Source: Hymenoscyphus infarciens (lineage: Eukaryota; Ascomycota; Leotiomycetes; Helotiales; Helotiaceae). Taken from it: 64,000 nt of DNA. The notes below the pieces were generated by a model, which saw only the letters and a list, made by a program, of their open reading frames with translations, had not been told where the DNA came from and did no database searches. The stretch lies in NCBI GenBank assembly GCA_001414345.1, contig LLCB01000285.1, forward strand, positions 43,103-107,102, in the 5' to 3' direction. Of this stretch, positions 39,060-52,219 are shown piece after piece; the stretch's first letter is position 1; every line of letters starts with the position of its first letter. A program made the translations under genes and the position numbers.

Positions 39060-39106
39060 CTAGTAGAGCTATTTTCAGCTACTAGATAGAGGCTCGCTTC
39101 TAGTAC
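39060..39106 (+). repeat. Left copy of a roughly 50-bp dispersed direct repeat
   Basis: The sequence around ACTAGTAGAGCTATTTT...GAGGCTCGCTTCTAG recurs at 45,653-45,700 in the same orientation with few changes, and weaker similarity extends to the left of both copies. They could be ends of a nested element of about 6.6 kb; the terminal boundaries and a target duplication are not clear. Confidence 0.45.
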
Positions 39107-40029
39107 TAAGTAAAAAATAGAGCTAGTTTTTTCTAATCTCGTTATAGAATCTAATATTATATTAATAGTCTTATAATAATATAACTTACTTAATTTAAAC
39201 TTAGAATAGAAATTTTAAATATAGCTATATTATTTAATAGGTCTTTTACTCTAAGGTTAAGTAATTATAGAATTAAGAGAGTTTTTCTAGTTTAATAAAA
39301 AGGTTAAGAATACTATATAAAATTAAGAAGTTCTTTATATAGATCTTAGAATTTTAGATTTAGAACTCTTCTAATTATACTATCTTTAAACCTCTTAGAT
39401 GTTTTCTAGTCTAACTACTTTTATTTAATAAAATATCTATAACTCTTATACTCTTATTAATACTCTAAGTAACTTTTTACCTTTCTCTATATTATTAGTT
39501 ACTTTTAGTATTATATCTTAGACTTTAAGTATAATACTTATAATTATATTATTAATACTATTAAAATCTATACTATTTTAATATAAAAGAATAATATTAG
39601 CTCTAAAATCATTTATAGAAAAGTATATATTATTCTTTACTTTTACCTAAATAGTACTAAGGTTAATAAAATAAAGTACTTTTATAGTATAAACGCCTAT
39701 ATACTCTAGCTATAGTTACTCTACTAGCGCTTTAAAGCTCTAACTTATAAGAGTATAATAGATATACTTTAAGATATTAGTAATTTCTCTTATTTAATAC
39801 TTTATAATTTTTACTTAGCCTTTACTACTATAGAATATTACTAAGCTTAAAGTAGAAATAGAGAATATCTTAGAAAAGTAAAAGTTATTTAACTAATAAT
39901 AGAAGATAGACTATACTTACTTACTTCCTTCTTATCTCTAACTCTTAATAGTAGATATTATTAATATAAACCTTTTACGTCTAGTTAGTATTAGTAAAGT
40001 TTTTAAAATATCTATATTTAATAAGGGTT

Positions 40030-40500
40030 TATATATTACTATTAAGTTTCTTCTTTTCTTTCTAATAGTCTCTTTCTTAGATCTCTTCTTATTCTATAGA
40101 AAGCTTATACTTCTTATATCTCTTATACTTAATATTACTCTTATATTTCCTATCTCTTATAAGCTTATTATAATACTTAGACTTATTAAAATTATATCTT
40201 TTATAACTATTATAACTTTTATACTAATTATACTTATTATAGTTATTATATTCTTTATAACTATTATATATTATACTTTTATAGCTACTACTATATTTAT
40301 TATCTAAATCCCTATTATTATTACTTTTACTATTATTATATTTATCCTTATTATTTAGCTCTTTATTATCTTTATTATTTAAATCTTTCTTATTCTTATC
40401 TTCTACTTTATAATTATTATTTACCTTATTCTTAATACTTACTTTATTATTATCTTCCTTACTCTTAATATTTTCTTTATCCTTCTTATCCTCTTTATCT
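40030..40500 (-). pseudogene. RIP-killed Lys/Asn/Tyr-rich reading frame
   Basis: A minus-strand frame of about 155 codons is almost free of stops (a few TAA/TAG near its end). It encodes Asp/Lys/Asn-rich sequence followed by repeated Tyr-Asn-Ser/Tyr-Lys motifs. Many Tyr codons may have been Cys or His before TG and CA were converted, so a former Cys/His- or Arg-rich nucleic-acid-binding segment, as in Gag, is conceivable. Low complexity makes this uncertain. Confidence 0.35.
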
Positions 40501-43500
40501 ATACTATTATTACTACTTAGTAAAGTACTATATTTATCTAAACTAGGCTACTTACTCTACATTTTCTTACCTTTAAATATATCTCTTATTAGAAACTATA
40601 TAAATAGAGTATCTCTATTTAAACCCTTATAGTACTCTAATAAAAGACTAATCTTAGAAAACTAGTCCTTATTTAATAAGCTTAAGTAATCTAATAAATA
40701 TCCTTTACTATAATTATTCTTATAGTATCTATTTTTATTATACTCTTTCTTTATCTTATAATATATTAATATCTTATATAACGTAAAATCCCTAGCTTCG
40801 ACTATAGTATCTACTATATTATAGAATCCTTCTTTAGCAACTTTAATAATAAGTAATATAGGAATATAATAATTCTCGTTCTTAATATCGTTTAATAGAT
40901 AGATGTTATAAATCTATTTATAACTAAGTAGAAGTGTTTATCGCTTAGGAATAATATTAGTATTAATTTAAGTATTATAGCCTACTACTTAGATAGTAAA
41001 TCTAGTATATTAGTTACTTTAAATAAAACTATTACTAGCTATAATTATTATTATTTTACCTAAGTATAGTACTAAACTAAGCTTTTTAGCTATTAAAATA
41101 GAGATAAGATTTAATAAACTTTATTTATTAACTTTAACCTAGCTAAAGTTAACTACTCTTCTAAATAGTATTATAAAAGTCTTAATAAAAAAGATATAAG
41201 ATCTATAAAATAATTTAGATAAGTAAATAGGTCCTATTACTTTAAATTCTATATACTATATACTAGTAGTCTTTATAGTTATTATTAATATTAAACCTTT
41301 TAGTTTAATATCCTCTCTATTTAGCTTATATACTCTAGCTAGCTTAGGCTCTTAATTATAAAACTTATACTATATAATTATTAAAAAAGTGCTTTTATAA
41401 ATATAAATATCCTTAGTACTTAGGTATAGGTATAAACTAACTATTTACTATTACTTAATATATAAATAGTAATTAGTAAGGTTAGAACATCTATACTATA
41501 GAGCTAGTTAGTAATAATTAGTATACGTACTCTTACTTAAGAAAAAGGGTAAAGTAGTACGTTTACTTATAGTAGAAGTATTAATAATCGACTATATATC
41601 TTTAACCTTACCTAGTAGAATAGAGGTTAAAGAAAATAGAGCTTTAGTTATAATTTAAAGGATTTAAGATAGTAAGTAAGACTTAATCTTAAAGAGAATA
41701 GTATATATATATATAATACTCTTTATAATATAGTAAATAAGAGGAATAGAAAAGAGAATTTCTACCTTTAAGTATTAGTATTTACTTAATTAATAATAAT
41801 TAATATATTTAATAATATAAGGCTATTTCTACTACTATAATCTAAAGTTATTAAAACTAGCGCCTATTTAGCTAGAATCAGAGTATATAGCGTCTAGTAT
41901 TTATAGAGTAAAATCTTAAATAGCACTCTAGTCTCTAGTACTATTTTTAATTCATTCTAACTTTATCTATTATATAGTATTATTTAAGAAATTTTAGATT
42001 ACTAATAATTTTCTTCTTTTTATCTATCTTTAGTTAATATATACTTTCTTATAAAGCTTAAAACTATATAGATAACTATAATTACTAAAAAGTAAAGATT
42101 AATAAGACATTTACTAAGAAAACCCCTGTTCTCTACTATAATACTTAATAGTAAGTCTCTTACCTTAGAGTATAAGACTAAGAGAATAATTATTAGAATT
42201 ATAAATAAAAATATATAGATTAAGTTTCCTATACTATCTAATACTAAATCTAAAGATAATCCTTAAATTTTATATTAAAGTTCTAAGCCTTTCTTCTAAA
42301 ATAAATACTAAAAACTAATAACTAATATTACTACTAAGATAATCTTAATAATTAGAGAACCTTCTAAGCTTCCTAAGAAGACGTATTTAAAAGTTTAATT
42401 AAATATATTTATTCTATATTCTTAAGAAATATTTAAAGCTACTAGTATCTATAATAGAATCTTAGATAAGTTTAAAAATAATCTTCTATAAGCTATATAA
42501 TTAACGTATCTAAGATAGAAGTACTTAATTCCTAAAGTAGAGTTTCTAAGTATTATAAATATATTATTCTAAATAGTATTAATAGTACTTAATATAGTTA
42601 TTTACTCCTCTATTATAAAGAATTAAGAAAATAGAGTAGTATAGTTAAACTAAATATATTAGTATTAGTTAATATTATAGTAGTAAAGAGGAAAGTTATA
42701 ATAACTATAAGAACTCTAGTAGTATAAATATCTTATATATATAAGACTATAATACTATATACTATAATATAAATACTTAATAAAGTTATAAAAGAGAGTT
42801 TAAAAACAGAAACCTAAATTTAAAATATAAATAATATATTTAGTAGATAGTAAAGAAAAGAATATAGTAGAAATAACTAGAGATTAATAAAATAAGAAAT
42901 ATTTCTAGTACCTAGTTCTAAGTTAATAAGCTAATTTAAACCTACTTAATTTAGAGTTAAAATATACTCCTTATTACTTAAAAACTTAACTAAATCTAGA
43001 TTATAATACTATAACTACTTAATAACACTACTTAATTAAGCTCTAGATCTTATAAATATAAAGTACTAAGAAGTAATTTAAAGGTTATCTATTAATAGGT
43101 TATAAAGCCCTAGTATATTAATCTAGTAATCTTAAAAATATTAAATTAAATTATATTTTTTACTTAAACACTACTATAAGAAAAGATAACTATAAAGGTA
43201 GTAAGCTTACTAGAGCTAACACTTTTAATATATAGAAGATTATATTAAAAAAGAATTTCTTAACTAATAAGTAGACTAAGTATTAGCTATAAATAGTAGT
43301 ACTCTATATATTAAATAAGACTATTTAAATTAATAATTTCTTTATATAATAGAGAAAACTTAATATTCTAGAATTAAAAATAGGATCTTAAATTCTATCT
43401 TCTCTTTTAAGATTCCTATATAGAATAGTATAAAGCTATTAGTTTTTTTTTAGAATACTATAACCTTAAGAATACGTTTATTAATAAGGAATAATAATTA

Positions 43501-44549
43501 TAATAAGGTTATTTAACTTTATTTTTATAATAAATTAGTAAATAAAGATAATATTCTATTAAGAATATTATTAATTACTCTTTTATAATATAAAGAGAGA
43601 CTTAAGTTATATCTTATATAGGTTATTAAAAGATATACTCTATAACTATACTTTAAATTATAATATAGTATTTCTATATATATCTACTTATAATATTAGT
43701 ACTTTTTTAAGAATACTTTAGTACTATCTTTTTACTTTCTCTTTAACCTATCTAGTCTACTTAATAACTGTTTAATAATTTATATACTACTAATTATAAT
43801 AGTAAGAATAAGAGAGTCTCTAGTTAAGACTATACTAGATTTATCCTCTCTAAAGAGGTTTATATTATTATAAGAGAATATATAACCTTTTCTATTAAAT
43901 AGATATTAGTATATAATATAGCTAAAATAGTTTATTAGAGACGTACTATAATAAGAACTAGATAATAAGCTTAGTTAGACATTACTACTATTAATAAGAA
44001 GTATAGACTAGTTAAATATAGCGTAAAGACGTAGTATAATAGCTTTATAAACATTATTATCTTTAGCTAGTATCTAGAAAGGCTTAGTATTATAGCTAAA
44101 GATATTAAATACTATAAGCTTTATATAACTACGATTATTATTAGTATATTTAAGAATATTACCGAAGGCTTAGTATTAAACTTTACTTATTACTATTTAA
44201 GTGTTAATAATTAGTAGCTTTAAGATATAAGTTAACTAAACTTAATTAATATACTTAGTCTAGTAAGACTTAAAAGTATTAAGATTTTTATTTATATAGT
44301 TAATTAGAGTAAGTACTCTTATAATAGTATTAGTATTATTAATTTAGTAGAGTATATTCTAAAGCTAACCGTTCTTAATAGTTTATACGTATAAGTTATT
44401 ATAAATACTTATAATAGCGTTTAAAGTTAGTCTTACTATAGATTAAATAGTTTTAGTTATACTAGTAAGGCTTATATCTATAGGTAAGCTAATAAAATTA
44501 ACATAGCTAATATTAGCTTAAACGCTACCTAAATTATATATTAATTTAA

Positions 44550-45000
44550 TAAAACCCTAGTTTACTTTTATACTTAGATCTATTTAGTTAATAAATAAAG
44601 ATTTAACTAAAGACAGTTAACCTTTAACTAAAATAATAAAAAACTAGAGTTCTTTAATAGTAAAATAGATATATATAGAGAAGATATAAGTAGGCATATT
44701 AATTAGAAAAGTAGACTCTAACTCTCTTAGAGGAATCTTAATATCTTATAATACTTTAACTAAAGCTATAGCACTATTTATCTCTAGATAGTAGAAAGTA
44801 TTATCTAGTAGTAGAAAAATAACCTAGTTATTAATATCTTTTCTAACTATATAAGTATATATACTACTTACTAAATTATTAGATAAGGATAATAAGAGAC
44901 TTCTATTTATACTAGCTATATTTAAACTATTAAACTAAGCTAGAATTCCTTTACTAGTTACTATTTATAAATACCTTTTTCTAAAGCGTTATCGACGTAT
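44550..45000 (-). pseudogene. RIP-killed reading frame, family not recognised
   Basis: Minus-strand frame of about 150 codons, broken only by TAA/TAG, of ordinary mixed composition with hydrophobic strands and helices alternating. It probably belongs to a dead transposon polyprotein; I could not see a diagnostic motif. Confidence 0.3.
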
Positions 45001-45652
45001 TTAACTTAATAGAAGGGCGCTAAGTAAGATAGAATCCTCTAAAAGTATAGAGACTAGGACTAGATAGCTGCTTATATCTATAATAATAGCTTTTTCGTTT
45101 TTAGACTCTAGAGCTATACTAAGTTGCTTAAAAGAGGTAGCTATTCTAAAAGATAAGAATACTACAACTTTAGTTATATATATTTTAAATATCTTAAAAG
45201 ATATAATAAGGGATCTTAAGTATAAGAAGCTAGAGAGAGAAAAGTAGTAGTTATTTCCTAGTAGATATTTCCTTTCTAAAGTATATTTTTTTTAATTAAA
45301 ACTTAGTAGCTATATAGTTTTATTAGCTAGAAACGGCTAAGAAACATTAGTATTAACAGTTTATACTTATATATCTTATCTTTTATTATAATAGAGTAAA
45401 AATAAGAACCTATTCTTATTAGTAAATCAGCTCTACTAAAATCTCTTATAAGAAGAGTAACACCTATCTATTTAGAGAGTATACCTTCTTATATAAGTCT
45501 ATATCTCTAAGAAGATAATTCTCTAAGTTACTTTTAATAAGTATCAAATCTTAACTAATATTAGTAAAGGCTTTAATATATCTATAATACCTAAATTATA
45601 ACTTTCCTCTATTTATTCGTTTTATTAGTTATATATATAAGATTAAGCTAAT

Positions 45653-45700
45653 ACTAGTAGAGCTATTTTTAGCTACTAATAGAGGCTCGCTTCTAGCTAC
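45653..45700 (+). repeat. Right copy of a roughly 50-bp dispersed direct repeat
   Basis: Partner of the repeat at 39,060-39,106, same orientation. Immediately to the right the chromovirus polyprotein remnant resumes at about 45,890, so the repeat could mark the edge of something inserted into that retroelement. Confidence 0.45.
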
Positions 45701-45889
45701 TATTCTTATAACATTAGTTCTAACAGCTATAAGTAGAGGCTTTAATACTAGGCTTCTCTATATATTATAACTAAGAGGAAAAAAGTGAAGACAGTAGTAT
45801 AGAATGAAAATATAATCGCTAGAAATTTCAGCGATTATAAGAGACTAAAGCTATAACTAACTAAGTCGGGAGTATTTAAGAGAGGGTAT

Positions 45890-46480
45890 ATAATACAACT
45901 TATATAAAAATATAACAAAAATTTATTAGGCTTAGAAAAAGATAGAGAATAGTATAAACTAGTACTAAAGAGCTATTAACTAGGATATTAGAGATAAAGT
46001 CTACTTATTTACTAAGAATTTTAAGATAAATCGTTCTAGTTAAAAGCTTACTAAATAGTAGATAGGATCTTTTAAAATACTAGAATATATAGAATACTCT
46101 TATAAACTAAAACTTCTTAAAAGCTTATTAATTTATAATATTTTTACTTCTAATATACTTTTAAAGGATTTAAACACCTCTCTACTAAGATAAGAGGCTT
46201 TAGAGCTCTTATTAAATATTATTAAAGATATATAAGAATAGAAGATATAAGAAATACTTAGTAATAGACTTTTTAGAAGATAGTTATAATATTAAGTAAA
46301 ATAGGTTAGATATAATTTAGCTCTTACTTAGTATCTTATAAATAATTTTTAAAGTTTATTATATTATTTAAAAGACTTTTATACTAAATATTTAAAAGAG
46401 CTAGAACTACTCTAACACCTCTCTAAATAGCTTAATATATAGGAATTAGATAAGAATTAGATAAAAGAGTTAATTTATAA
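45890..46480 (+). pseudogene. Mutated integrase C-terminus and chromodomain of a Ty3/gypsy chromovirus
   Basis: In one plus-strand frame the integrase C-terminal pattern is readable: DKVYL-x-x-KN at 45,993, then KL...(stop for Trp)IG-x-FKILEY, then YKLKLLKS. At about 46,234-46,360 there is a chromodomain: E-(stop for Trp)...EIL..RLFRR..QY-type core, VK-(stop for Trp)-V..Y, LT-(stop for Trp)-Y..NNF, continuing with a DFYTKY-like tail. All interruptions are TAA or TAG at positions where Gln or Trp is expected. This identifies the family as a chromovirus, whose chromodomain steers integration to heterochromatin marked by H3K9 methylation. The tail is also present, on the other strand, in the nested copy at about 49,000-49,190. 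Confidence 0.75.
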
Positions 46481-47162
46481 AACTCTATTAATACTCTTTA
46501 ATTCTAGTTATTCTTAATAAAGAACTTATAATAAAAACCTAAGATAAAACACTAACTAGTAGGAATGTTTAAAATTAATAAAGTAAAGAACTAAGACTAA
46601 GTTACTATTAAAATAGAGCCTACTAACCCTCTCTAAGCTATAGCCTCTTCTTTCTCTAACTTATTATCCTCCTTCTTACCTTTCTAAGTATAAAGAGCCT
46701 AAATCGGCTCTTTCTCTACCTTCTTCTTATAAGTATACTTCTTACCTTAGTAACCTCTTATAACTAGCTTTAGAGAGAACACTTATAAACTCTTTAGATA
46801 GGTCTTAAAGAGGACCTAAACCTAGGTTTAGACAAAGGTCCTACTCTTTATAGTATAGTATAAGGACTATTAAATATTAGTAACTAAAACCTCTCTAATA
46901 AGTAAGAGGTACTTATAGTAACCTTAGCGTAAAGCACTTAAGTCTTCTTTAAGAGAGCGAACTATATCTCTAAACTATTCTTTAATACCTCTATACTAGT
47001 AATAACTAACATCTTATCTAAGGCCTTAGTAGCTTTCTTAATCTCCTCTTTCTCTTTCTTAAGTTTAAGCTTATTAAACTCCTTTTCTATAAACTATAGT
47101 AACTACTTAAGTTAGAATAGATTTAGTATATATTTAAGATTAAACTTACTATAATATATATA

Positions 47163-47167
47163 GTATT
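47163..47167. repeat. Target-site duplication GTATT, left copy
   Basis: GTATT immediately precedes the LTR start (TGTAATAG) and recurs at 52,215-52,219 directly after the other LTR end. Confidence 0.8.
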
Positions 47168-50100
47168 TGTAATAGTACGAAATATATATAACTATAGTAG
47201 AGGCATATAGTAGTATATATAGTAGAATAACGTATATAGATACTAGGTACTAATATAGAAGAAAACAATAACTGTCTCTCTTCTATACTAAATATAAACG
47301 TCTCTATATAAGAGGTTAGAAGCTTCTAAGTTCTAATAATAATAATAACCGAGCCTTACCTAATATAAGAGCTAAAAAGCTAAATATATAACCTTTGAAC
47401 TTTTAGAAAGCTAAATATATAATATCTAAACCTTAGTCTCTTTTATATATAAATGTTAGATATTAATACCTTTAATACTTTGCTTATATAAGTATCGGTT
47501 ATTTATAATCTTAGCTTTAAGAGTATTAGAGGTATTAGTAGTGCTTAGAAGTATTAGTAGTTTTATAAATACTAATAATTTAGAATAGTGCTATTATATA
47601 ATAATCTAAGATAGTATACTATTATATCCCCTCTTCTTTAAAAAGACTTGTTCTAAGTCTTTAGTTATTAATTAGTATAGTATTAGGTCGATTAGAGTAT
47701 TATTTATCTCTTTATCTATGAAGAATATAACTTATCTACTATTATAGTATATAGTAGTTAGAGTAGAGTCAGTAGCTAATAGTATTATTATTTAAAGGCT
47801 AATCGCTCTTTATTTACTACTATATACTATATAATAATAGAATACGAATAGAAGAGAGGCTAATAATTAGCTATTAGGTAGAAAGTAGTATACTACTATA
47901 GAGTTGTTATATTCTTACTATTATTATATATTATAATAGTAATTATTAAGCGATAAATAACAATTATAAAGTAATAGCTATTATTATAAGTAGTATATTA
48001 GTAGGTGACTTTTCCTTGATTCTAACTTCTTTTCTTCTTTTCTTTTTATCTAAATAATATAAATAATAAGAATATCTTCTAATTAAGTATATTCTTATAT
48101 ACTAACTTATCTTCTAAAACATATATATATATTATATATATATATATAAAAGTAAGTTCTTCTCTCTTTAATTAGACTTAATTTAAAGCTAATCTAATAT
48201 AGTAAAATACCTCTTCTATATCCTTCTCGTATACTTCTAGCTATCTACTAAGTTTACTATATTTAGTGCTTTTAGGTAAAATCTTAAAATAGAGATTATA
48301 TATATACTTTTAAGAAGCTAAAGTTAAAGAAGTATAAGTACTATATTAAGTAGAATACTATGTATATCTTAGTAAGTTTAATCTTAAATATATACTAAAT
48401 TCGTTTTAACTTAGCTAGTTACTATAGTTTATTAAAAAAGAGTTTAGTAAGCTTAAGCTTAAGAAGGAGAAGAAGGAGATTAAGAGGCTACTAAAGCCTT
48501 AGATAAGGTATTAGTTATTACTAGTATAGAGGTATTAAAGAATAGTTTAAAAGTATAGTTTATCTTTCTAGAAGAGACTCGAGTACTTTATACTAAGGTT
48601 ATTATAAGTATCTCTTACTTATTAAAGGGGTTTTAGTTATTAATATTTAATAGTTCTTATACTATGTTATAGAGAGTAAGACCTCTATCTAAACCTAGGT
48701 TTAGGTCTTCTTTAAGGCCTACTTAAAGAGTTTATAAGCGTCTCCTCTAAAGCCGGTTATAAGAGGTTACTAAGAAAAGAAGCGTTCTTATAAGAAGGAG
48801 GTAGTAGAGAAAGAGCTGATCTAGGCTTCTTATACTTAAGAGAGTAAGAAGAAGAATAATAAGTTAAAAGAAGGAGAGGATATATAAGCTCTACTTTAGT
48901 AGTAACTTAGTCTTAGTTTTTTACTTTATTAATTTTAAATATTCTTACTAGTTAGTGTTTTATCTTAGGTTTTTATTATAAGTTCCTTATTAAGAGTAAC
49001 TAGAATTAGAGAGTATTAATAGAGTTTTATAAATTAACTCTTTTATCTAATTCTTATCTAATTCCTATATATTAAGCTATTTAAAGAGGTGTTAGAGTAA
49101 TCCTAGCTCTTCTAGATATTTAGTATAAAAGTCTCTTAGATAATATAGTAAACTCTAAAAATTATTTATAGAATACTAAGTAGGATCTGAATTATATCTA
49201 ACCTAGTTTATAGATACTTATAAAAGAGACTTCGTTTCTAATCCTTTAATATTAAAGTATAAGTATTCACGTTTACTAAAAGAGTATAGTCTAATCCTAT
49301 CTAGTAGGTTAGAAAAAGTTTAAAGCTTAAAAAGTTTAAAAAGTTTAAAAAGTTTAAAAAGTTTAAAATAGAGATAGAGGCGAATTTAGAATAGAGTTAG
49401 AAGCGAATATTAAGAGATAACGTTATAGGTAATAGTAATAACTTAATTAAGAGCTTACTTTAAAAGCGTACTAATTCGTATCTTATTCGATTTTTAAAAA
49501 AAAGAGTATAAGTTCGTCTAAGGTTAGCGGAGACTTAGAGTAAAGTTAGAAACGGAAAAGTTAATAATATTATAGATAGTAATAACTTAGCTAAGAGGTT
49601 ACTATTCTTTTAAGAGTATACTAATTTATATCTAAGTCGAATTTAGATAAAAAAAGAACTTCTAGCTCTACTAGAAGTAAAAGAAGGTAAGAAAGTAAAA
49701 ACTATAAGACTTTAATTAGAGTTAGTAGCGTTTTAGCTAGTTAAAAGAGTTTATTACTAAATATTAAAAACGCTGTTTAAAGTATCTAGATAATAAAAGA
49801 AGGAGTTTTAGATAGTTAAAAGCGAAGTTGTTTCTAAAGCTATTAGAGTTTCACTATCTTAAAGTTTAAGATAATAAAAGAGGTAGTTTTAACTAGTTAA
49901 ATAAACTTAATACTAAAGTTATAAAAGCTAAAATTATTATCTGAAGTTTAAGATAATAAAAAAGAGGTATAGTTTTAAGTATAATATTTATTAGTACTAT
50001 TATAGGAACTATGTTATTTAGGCCTATAGGCTACCTTATTCCCTTTAAAGTACTTAAAGACTTATTTATCTTCTAATTCTGATTTTACTTCTAAAGTAGA

Positions 50101-52214
50101 GAACGATTCGCTGTCGTATTATAGAGAGTTTAGAGCTAAACTAAATAAGAATAGAGAAGTATTCTTTTAAACTAAAGTGCTAATATTAATAGGCGTAGTT
50201 GTTTCTAAATATTTAGTGCTTTAGTATCTCTTCTTCTCTATAGCTAAAAGATTATTTACTATCTTAGCGAAGTTATAATTCTAGTATCTCTTAAGAGTAG
50301 TAGAGGCGTTTTAAAGCTAAGGTATAATCTTATTTTATCTTATATATAAAAGAACCTTTCTAATTCTAATATCTCTTTAAGTATAGCTATACTTGAAAAG
50401 TAACCTTTTAAAATTAGTAAAAGTTTCTTTAGTATATTCTTCTTCTAATTCTACTTCTATCTCTTTCAACTTTTATACTAGCAGAGACTTAGTCTATAAC
50501 CGAGTAATCGTAGTCTTTTAGTTTAAGAGAGGTTTAGAGTAGAGTTAGATAATATTTAGTTAAGATTAATAGTAATAACTTAGCTAAGAGCTCGCTTCTA
50601 AGTTTTATTCTAATAGAAAGCGTATTTTAACTAATTCGTATCTGATTCGAGAGTTAGGAAGTAGTAAGAAGGTATTAAGAGCAGAGGCTTATAAGCGAAA
50701 GAGGTCTAAACATAGGCTTTGAAAAGCAAAGAAGGGTTTAAACAAAGGTTTAAAAGAGAGTCGGATTAGTAAGGGTTTAGAGACAGAGTGTTTTTTTTTT
50801 TTAAGTTATTAACTTTATAGTTTACTTATAATTATATCTATTTTATCTAACCGATTGTTTTATTCTTTATTTTTATACTACTATCTTATCTATATATTGT
50901 CTATATTTAAGAAGTCTTACTTATTATTTTATTAAGATCTTCTAGGTCTTAGTATATAGTTATAGATTAGAGAGGGTTTAGAGAGTCTTTTAAAAAGAGA
51001 AGTAGCCTTAAAAGAGAGTTATTAGAAAGTATTAGAAGTAGCTACCTATAGCTAAAAAGAGTATAAATTTAAGCTTAGAAGTAGAAGAGAGTTAGATTAA
51101 GAAGAGTTTAAAAGCAAAGTATTTTATTAACTTTAAATTATAAGCTCGCTTATCTATCTTTCTAGCTTAGCTAGCTAATTCCTTATTTCTTAATTCTCTA
51201 CTTTTAAAGCTTATATAACTAACTATATCTAGTCTATATTTAAGAAGTCCTACTAGTCTCTTTAACTATTATTTTATTAAGATCTTCTAGATCTTAGTAT
51301 ATAGGTACTATTTAGATAGCTTTTAGAAAGAAGAATAGCTCTAGAAGAGCGTTTAATATCTTATAGTAGAACTAGGTTTAATATTTTAAAGATGTTAATT
51401 TAGAGAGAAGAGAGAGTAAGATTAGATTTAAAAGCCTTTTAAATAACTATTATAAGTCGACTTATTTACTAAATCTAGGGTTATTAAGACTTTTAAGAAT
51501 ACTTAGCGTATTCTAATCTCTTAATATATACTAAAACATGATTTTTACTAGCTATTTATATAGATACTAAACTCTAATATTACTAGCTATCTAAGTAGTC
51601 TCTAATTACCTAGCTATATAAGAATATTATTATAATATTCTAAATTAAGAGTAAATCAACTTCTAAATAAAGAGTAGTAATATGCTTAAAAGAGATATTA
51701 TTAAGGCTATTACTAGTAAAAAAGAGTTATTATTTTTATATAATAGTATAAAATATATATAACTATAGTAGAGGTATATAAGAGTATATATAGTAGAATA
51801 ATATATATAGATACTAGATACTAATATAAAAGAAAATAATAACTATCTCTCTTCTATACTAAACATAAACGTCTATATATAAGAGGTTAGAAGCTTCTAA
51901 GTTCTAATAATAATAATAACTAAGCTCTACTTAATATAGCTAATACTAAATAATAAGAGCTAAAAAGCTAAATATATAACCTCTAAATCTTTAGAAAGCT
52001 AGATATATAATATCTAAACCTTAGTCTCTTCTATATATAAATATTAGATATTAATACCTTTAGTACTTTACTTATATAAATATTAGTTATTTATAATCTT
52101 AGCTCTAGAAGTATTAGAGGTATTAATAGTGCTTAGAGGTATTAGCAGTTTTACGAATACTAATAATTCAGAATAGTACTATTATATAATAATCTAGAAT
52201 AGCGTACTATTATA
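47168..52214 (-). mobile_element. Complete 5,047-bp chromovirus-derived LTR element, internally deleted
   Basis: LTRs at 47,168-47,626 (459 bp; 3' LTR in element orientation) and 51,739-52,214 (476 bp; 5' LTR) bound an interior of about 4.1 kb. The duplication GTATT flanks both ends. The left LTR still begins with an unmutated TG. On the minus strand the interior runs from the 5' leader to a junction near 49,195. There it passes straight into the tail of the chromodomain (49,000-49,190), so most of gag-pol is gone. The interior is too short for an autonomous gypsy element. It inserted into the copy that ends at 53,304, which makes it younger than that copy. A repeated AGTTTAAA tract occurs at 49,320-49,370. 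All frames are broken by RIP. Confidence 0.78.
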
Positions 52215-52219
52215 GTATT
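52215..52219. repeat. Target-site duplication GTATT, right copy
   Basis: Matches 47,163-47,167; together they mark one integration event into the older chromovirus copy. Confidence 0.8.

Noticed and set aside
48120..48150. AT dinucleotide run as an origin or boundary
   Set aside because: Such runs are common in RIP-mutated DNA (another at 52,430-52,455 is the inverted copy in the related element).
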